From Sphaerosporella brunnea (Eukaryota > Ascomycota > Pezizomycetes > Pezizales > Pyronemataceae), in contig VXIS01000099.1 in NCBI GenBank assembly GCA_008704415.1, positions 62,001 through 126,000 on the forward strand: a DNA stretch of 64,000 nucleotides. Direction: 5' to 3'. Position 1 is the first letter of the stretch, and the number at the start of each line of letters is the position of its first letter. Below the pieces are notes generated by a model. That model saw only the letters and a list, made by a program, of their open reading frames with translations, was not told the origin of the DNA and searched no databases. Below, piece after piece: positions 58,843-64,000 of the stretch. A program made the position numbers and the translations under genes.

Positions 58843-59562
58843 ATGGCCGTAGCACCAAAGTACACCCTCTCGCACATCCTCTCAGCGCAGCCTTCCGCGC
58901 CCGTACACACGATCGAGCTCTGTGCGCTCTCTCCCTTCCCCCGCTTCAGCCGCGCACAACTAACGACGGCGCAGACCTCGACTACGTCTGCCCGTACTCG
59001 GCGTCGCTGCTGCTGACGCTGCACACGCACATATTCCCGATGCTGTCGACGGTGTACCCGCGGGCGCGCTTCATCCTGCGGCACCAGGTGCAGCCGTGGC
59101 ACCCGACGTCGACGCTGGTGCACGAAGCGGCGCTAGCGGTCGGGCTCGTGGCGCCCGAAAGGTTTTTGCTGTTTTCCGTCGCCCTGATGGCGCGCCAGGC
59201 CGAGTATTTCGACGGTCCCACCGCGAACGAGGGCAGGAACCATATCTACAGGCGGTTGGCTGAGCTGGCGGCCGCCATGGGCGTGGACCAGGCGAGGGTA
59301 CTGGAGTTGTTGACGGTGGGCGAGGAGGCTGGGAACGCTGGTAATAGGGTAGGTGTGGTGGGTGTGTCGTGAGATGAGGGATGAGCGCTGACACGGGAAT
59401 ACATAGGTAACGGATGATCTCAAGATACACATTAAGGCGGCGAGGAGACAGGGTATTCATGTTAGCCCCACTGTGGTCTTCAATGGCGTTGTGGAGACGG
59501 CCATCTCCTCGGCGTGGATGAAGGAGCAGTGGGTTGAGTGGTTGGATAAGAATGTGCGGTGA
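58843..59562 (+). CDS. DsbA-like thioredoxin-fold protein
   Basis: This is a thioredoxin-fold protein of the DSBA/thioredoxin_4 type. Exons 58843-58921, 58975-59348 and 59407-59562 give 202 residues. The active-site-like motif is LDYVCPYSASLLLT, with one Cys and no second Cys in CPYS, so disulfide chemistry would differ from classic CxxC enzymes. The insert is all-helical (HEAALAVGLVAPERFLLFSV; AAMGVDQARVLELLTVGEEA). GIHVSPTVVFNGVVE has the cis-Pro of the fold. No signal peptide is visible. Function is not known; the fold is well supported. Confidence 0.82.
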
Positions 59563-61141
59563 TTCACTGGCAAGTGGTGGTTGTAGTCGGTGGATTTGTG
59601 TTTTCTTTGTAAATTGCTATGCTCCTCCTGACCGTCAGTCGATCTATCTGGGTCTCGCCGTTTGAACATCTACATCACCTCACAGGACAAGTTGTTTGCA
59701 TAAGAGATCTTCGCATTTTGCGTACTCCTCTGTATAATCTCCCTGGCCGCCGCCGCTTCCCAACGCAGTTATTCCGCGTATCCTTTCCTTCCAATCCCAT
59801 GTACAGCCCTAGTCGCCCAAAGCGTCCACTACGCTGCCTCCCAGCCCCGCACATGGCGACGGTCAAAATGCTGGGAAAAACTCGACCATGTCTGCGGTTA
59901 CTCTGGTCGGAACCGGTGCACGATGACGATCTTGCAAGGCGGGGACGTGATGCGCATATATCGCCGAGATATTTCGGGTTGAGTAGAACATAGACGGGCG
60001 ATGTCGATATTGACTATCTCACCCCTGGCCCCCAGGTGAGATCCGTCCAAGCCTCCGAGGGTTCAAACGGATATCGAATAACAACCACACCACAACCGCG
60101 TTGATTATTGCCACAAGCCGGGAGTCAGCGAAGCGAGAGCCAGCAACATCCCCATCTCCATCTCTGCATCGCCGACGATACTCCGGAGTTGATCAGGTCC
60201 ATAAGAGCCATGATCGGGCTGTACGTCTTTGCGAGTATTCTGGAAGCTTAACTAGACTGCGCGGTGGATTTGAGGTTCCTATAAGCCAGCGACCAGTTTC
60301 GGTAGCGACATCTACTGCTGGGTAGGTGTTAGCTTCAATTCAACTCTTCATCACCAAACCCACTCCCATCATAAACCACAGCAAAAAGAAAAAATAATAA
60401 TCAGAAAACCAGCCACCCGCCAAGGTGGCCAGCGCAAAAAGCTGTTCCGCATCGTGAAGAGTACAAATCTCTAGGACTGGTGCCAGCTAAAAAGTTTCAT
60501 CCCACATCTTCCTTCCTTCCTCCCAAGTATCGAGATCGAAGGGGGTAATTACCATCTGCCATAATCATTCCGTCCGTACAATCTTGCAGGTCTTCCTATC
60601 CTCCTCCTCTTCCCTTCTCGAATTAGCCCCCTATCCAATAGCAAAATGCTTGAAAAAAAATCAATGGACAATAAGCAAAAATGTCAGATATTTTGTTCAT
60701 CTCAAGCCGCCCTCTAAGCGTTGTAAAATTTTTGGCGAGGGCGACGATTCGAAGAGCTGGGTTTAAAATAAGGTTTTCATCACGGTAATTAAAGCAAGCC
60801 CAAACAAAAGAACTTACATTAGTATCTCATGCTGTGTGCTGGTCACAACGTCAGTTGGGCACAGCGGCGATGATGATCTGCGCGGCGGTTGGTGACGGGG
60901 ACGAACAAGTTGTTGCGGACCGAGGACTGTAGACATGCCGTGTCAAAATCGTGACAGTCACAATATTTTAGTGTGGTGACTTAGGGCTGTGGCTGAGGTT
61001 TTATCGTGATCACGGGGTTTCTCATTTTTGCAGGAAGAGCAGCGCATGCCAAGCCGGAGTGCAGCGGTTAGGGCTGCGGAGCATGATTTGGGCACTACTT
61101 CCCGTCGTCAAAACTGTCAACATAACCAGAGCAGCCAATCA
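59563..61141. other. Gene-poor region, nothing recognised
   Basis: Short open frames at 59619-59993, 60101-60325 and 60584-60766 have no protein-family features and are not called. I saw no RNA gene or transposon signature here. Confidence 0.4.
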
Positions 61142-61478
61142 CCGAGTTCCAGTGTTCCTAATACATAGCCAGCTCAAAAAGCCGGGCTGGGTGGGCGGGC
61201 TGCTGACCGGTAGCAGCCCGGCGATTAGTAGGTGTAGCCGGGCTGTCTAAAACGCGGCGACGGGCGGCTGCGAGTGATACACAGTGACCAACCCGCAGTT
61301 TGGGCTTGTTACCCAGCAAGCAGCAGAGGGTTTTTGTAAGCGCTTCATCCAGTGTCACGACGAAAATCCCCTGGAAGCCCGCCAGCCAGCCAGCTCGTCG
61401 TGGGCTGCAGCCCAAAAAGCCGGCCTTCTCTTTCTTGGCAGCCCAGGCAGGCTGGCGATTAGGAACGCTGCCGAGTAC
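61142..61478. mobile_element. Second hAT-type MITE with imperfect 8-bp target duplication
   Basis: The element spans 61150-61470 (321 bp). It begins CAGTGTTCCTAATACATAGC and ends with the reverse complement of CAGCGTTCCTAATCGCCAGC. It is flanked by CCGAGTTC (61142-61149) and CCGAGTAC (61471-61478), matching at 7 of 8 positions. The interior is rich in AGCCCG/CGGGCT motifs like the element at 17476-17915, so both probably belong to related families moved by the same transposase. Confidence 0.8.
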
Positions 61479-62660
61479 CGGCTACTCTCGCCTAGCTATG
61501 TAGCTTACGATTAGAGATCGACATTGCTGACGACAGGCCGTTCTTAGCTGCCGTCAGCTATGACCCGTCGTCAGTTAAACGAGCTTTTCGGAGAGCTTTA
61601 TCCCGAGATTGAAGACGCCAACATGCTTCATCGTACTGGCCGAGCCACGGCTAGCACCCGATTTGCGGGTGTGCTGAGGAGTGAGTTCGTGGATCATCGT
61701 CCCTTGTATGTAGCACGTTGCTGACGTCGTCCTTGTACATAGGTTTTAAGGGAAGGGCCATCCTGCCTGGACCGCCACCAACCGCAAATCCGAGAGCACG
61801 CAAGAGAGATCGGCATGCTCCATATGCATCGAGGTTACAGGCCCTCGAGGGGCGTGAAGCCTGGATTTTGGAGAGCTAAGTGATCCCACCAGAGGACCAT
61901 GACCATCGAAGAGGCGTTCGAGAAGGTGTCAAGTGTCTTGCTCAAGATGACGATGCAGAAGGGCGTTTTCATAACAAGTTTAATGAGCTGTTTGACAAGC
62001 GATTTGGCGGAACAACAGCAATTGATGAACTACTCACAGAATTACTGCTATACGTAATTAATCGTCTACACCATACTACCGCTGTCGAATTCCGGGGGTG
62101 TAAGAGGAGGGGGCGGTGCTGTTGGGGGGAGGGGGGTGTCTGGTGATGTGATGCTGCTTCTTTTTCTGTCACCTGGTGCAGAGATTTTGGATTCAGGTTG
62201 CGAACCCCAGAGTCAAAGCAGCTGGAATTCTGCTTAACGGCATATAGTTACTCGTACGCCAGGTTTTGCATACAGAACCCAAAAATCACATCTTCGCATC
62301 CCATCACGAGAAATCACTCACAGCCGGCTGCCGGCCTAGGGGGTCGATTATTGTAAATTAAGCTAGCTCATAACAAACATTACTATACAGTACGTTTCAT
62401 TTATTTTAGAACGCAATACCGAGTTAATCTTCAAAAACTGCAGTGAAAAACAAGTTCGCGCCAACGCCGAGTGATGCCCCGTTATTCAGGGTTTTTTCAA
62501 CGTCAGGTCGGCAGCCAGAGCTCCGGCAGGTGTGCGACAACCTACAGCTCATCTTCAAGTTCAAGATCCATGAGCAGCTGCTCCTCGATGTCTAGTAATT
62601 CCGTCTCTTCAACCTTATCCCAACTGCGTGGTTCCCTGCAGCAAGGCTCCATCAATATGT
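61479..62660. other. Unassigned region with short open segments
   Basis: A 54-codon frame at 61561-61725 begins TRRQLNELFGELYPEI and is followed after a possible intron (acceptor near 61742) by fragments such as GRFHNKFNELFDKRFGG near 61946-61996. I could not build a gene model or recognise a family. Confidence 0.3.
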
Positions 62661-62784
62661 ACCGCATAAACTCGCAAGCAAGAGACTGGGCTATGTCACT
62701 GCGCCATGTAGGCTTAGTTTGCCACATGGCGCAGTGACTTAGCCAGTGACGTAGCCCAGTCTCTTGCTTGCGAGTTTATGCGGT
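62661..62784. repeat. Near-perfect hairpin (nested inverted repeats)
   Basis: The outer arms (62661-62693 and 62752-62784) are a perfect 33-bp inverted repeat starting ACCGCATAAACTCGCAAGCA. Inner arms (62695-62709 and 62724-62738) form a second perfect 15-bp inverted repeat (GTCACTGCGCCATGT). The loop is 14 bp and there is a 13-bp asymmetry on the right side. The whole could fold into one long hairpin. Confidence 0.9.
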
Positions 62785-63669
62785 ATGTAGGATAGCCTGT
62801 CAGCTCGCTGCGCAGTGAGACGATTTCTCTTTTTGTTGAGGTTTCTAGTGGAAAAACGCTCTGAAGGCATAGCATTGGAGAGGGTGTGTGGGACAGCCAG
62901 CTCTGTCGCCCATCAAAACATTACCATGTTCATCGGAGAAGAGGGCCAGTGTTGCGCAGCTGCGAGTCATACAGAGTTTTATACCTTTCTCAAGCGCGGT
63001 AATAAAGAGAAACGTAGGTAATCGACCCGACCCCTCAGCGGGACTGCGCGGCAACGTTCGGGCCTCCCCCGGGCGGACCCGGTCCTCTCGCTATAAGCCG
63101 CCGCGGTCCGAGAGAGCTATATAAAGATAGCCAAGCCTCCAGTACGCATGCCCAACCACAGCATCGGTAAACAAAGATATGTAGAGTGGAGAAATCGAAC
63201 GGATCCATTAACAATTATTCCTCCTCCTCTAGTCTCCTCTTTGGAACAGACTAAAAGACTCCCCGTCCGTCCCTCCACTTACACACCTCCCTCCCAAACC
63301 CGTCAAACCAGCCCTTAACATAAAATCGTCCATCCAGTCAAGTCAGCGCAAGCCCGAACCAGAACAGCGCACATACATAACCCCCCACCAGAGATATCGG
63401 TGAACAAAAGAAAAAAACGCAAGAGACAAGCAGGCAGAGATCAAATTAAGGTATCAGCGTGAGAGAGCGAGATAAACAGAGAAAACACACACTATTTACT
63501 TCCCCCAGGGACCAGACGGCAGCAGTAGCAGTAACAAAGCGTAAAAATAGCAGACAAAAGGTGTATCAGATACAAACGATCGACTTGAAAAGAAACCCCA
63601 AATTATAAAAATCACAACTCCGTTATGCTCCATGCAAACAAATCAAAAAAGTATACCGACCCGGCCCCG

Positions 63670-63700
<31 letters not shown>

Positions 63701-63772
63701 CCCAAAATGTGAAACCGTTGCGTAAATCAGATCTAAATCAAACATCTTTGTGGGGCATAAGTAGCGGTTGCT
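62785..63772. other. Intergenic; 3' flank of the Rax2 gene
   Basis: No gene is visible. A 30-base poly-A run (63670-63699) lies about 75 bp beyond the Rax2 stop codon on the + strand (poly-T in the sense of the gene). The A/C-rich sequence from 63250 to 63600 probably includes the Rax2 3' untranslated region. Confidence 0.4.
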
Positions 63773-64000
63773 TTAGATCATTGGCGATCCACGACCTCTG
63801 CCGCCCGGCGTGTCAATGTCCCGCAGAAATTCCTGCGGTGGTAGACGCTCCTGCATGTTGACAGATTTCTCTGCGCCGACCATCGTGGGTGCAGGCTGGT
63901 ACCCTTCTCTTCGCCGGCGGATGTAACTAGCAAGCACGCCACAGACAACGATGAGGAAGACGAGCGCGAGGGCGATAGCGAGTGATATCAGGATGACGTA
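63773..64000 (-). CDS. rax2: Rax2-like cell-polarity protein, C-terminal end (partial)
   Basis: Rax2 is a large cortical membrane protein marking sites of polarised growth. Only the last 75 residues are in the window; the gene continues past 64000. They contain a transmembrane helix (LISLAIALALVFLIVVCGVL), a juxtamembrane basic RRRREGYQPAP motif and a short cytoplasmic tail (LPPQEFLRDIDTPGGRGRGS) ending at the stop 63773-63775. This arrangement matches fungal Rax2 C-termini as I know them. Confidence 0.7.
   Translation of the reverse strand, partial: YVILISLAIALALVFLIVVCGVLASYIRRRREGYQPAPTMVGAEKSVNMQERLPPQEFLRDIDTPGGRGRGSPMI

Overview
The window comes from a filamentous ascomycete (Pezizomycotina). 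Three things point there: many short spliceosomal introns (about 45-110 nt) with GT-AG ends, gene families typical of that group (Scm3-type CENP-A chaperone, Dsc4-type DUF1746 protein, Rax2, Msc7-type aldehyde dehydrogenase), and degenerate fungal transposons between genes. I could not place it to class or genus. Gene order shows no secondary-metabolite, mating-type or virulence cluster. It is mostly a housekeeping segment broken by transposon-rich gaps.

Layout. 0.7-2.7 kb holds a seven-helix GPCR-like receptor (minus strand). 2.7-9.2 kb is gene-poor and carries a LINE relic with RNase H and zinc-knuckle signatures. 9.2-10.0 kb is ribosomal protein uS15. 10.7-13.2 kb is a dead piggyBac-type element with matching terminal inverted repeats. 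13.6-14.4 kb is a COMPASS Sdc1/Dpy-30 subunit. 14.8-15.0 kb is a long inverted repeat. 16.25-16.8 kb is a small orphan protein with a C-terminal membrane helix. 17.5-17.9 kb is a hAT-type MITE with an exact 8-bp target duplication. 19.9-28.1 kb carries an aldehyde dehydrogenase, the rRNA/tRNA cytidine acetyltransferase Kre33/NAT10, and acetyl-CoA acetyltransferase Erg10. 28.5-32.6 kb carries seryl-tRNA synthetase and an Msc7-like ALDH. 32.6-36.9 kb is decayed sequence with a frameshifted NmrA-like pseudogene. 36.9-44.2 kb is dense: BCKDH E1-beta, NDUFAF7-like methyltransferase, Scm3, and Spartan/SprT protease. 45.9-47.9 kb is a GPH/SUT-type sugar transporter. 48.8-59.6 kb is dense: homoserine kinase, RFC subunit (yeast Rfc2 type), Dsc4-like protein, eL33, a basic protein with a weak RnpA-like segment, 3-hydroxyanthranilate dioxygenase, Ctr copper transporter, and a DsbA-like thioredoxin-fold protein. 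59.6-63.7 kb is again gene-poor, with a second hAT-type MITE and a near-perfect hairpin. The window ends inside Rax2 on the minus strand.

The genes do not form one pathway. They cover translation (uS15, eL33, SerRS, Kre33), chromatin, replication and repair (Sdc1, Scm3, Rfc2, Spartan), mitochondrial metabolism (BCKDH E1-beta, NDUFAF7), amino-acid and NAD biosynthesis (Thr1, Bna1), and membrane transport and signalling. Several pairs are divergent across short shared upstream regions (38255-38533, 42867-43145, 51663-51891). Splice models were built by hand from GT-AG sites, reading frame and family conservation. Every gene given a full exon list has an exon sum divisible by three.

No clear novel multi-gene system was found. 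The most unusual items are the RnpA-like protein at 55005-55892, the paired hAT MITEs, the long inverted repeats at 14788-14966 and 62661-62784, and the recurring micro-exons.
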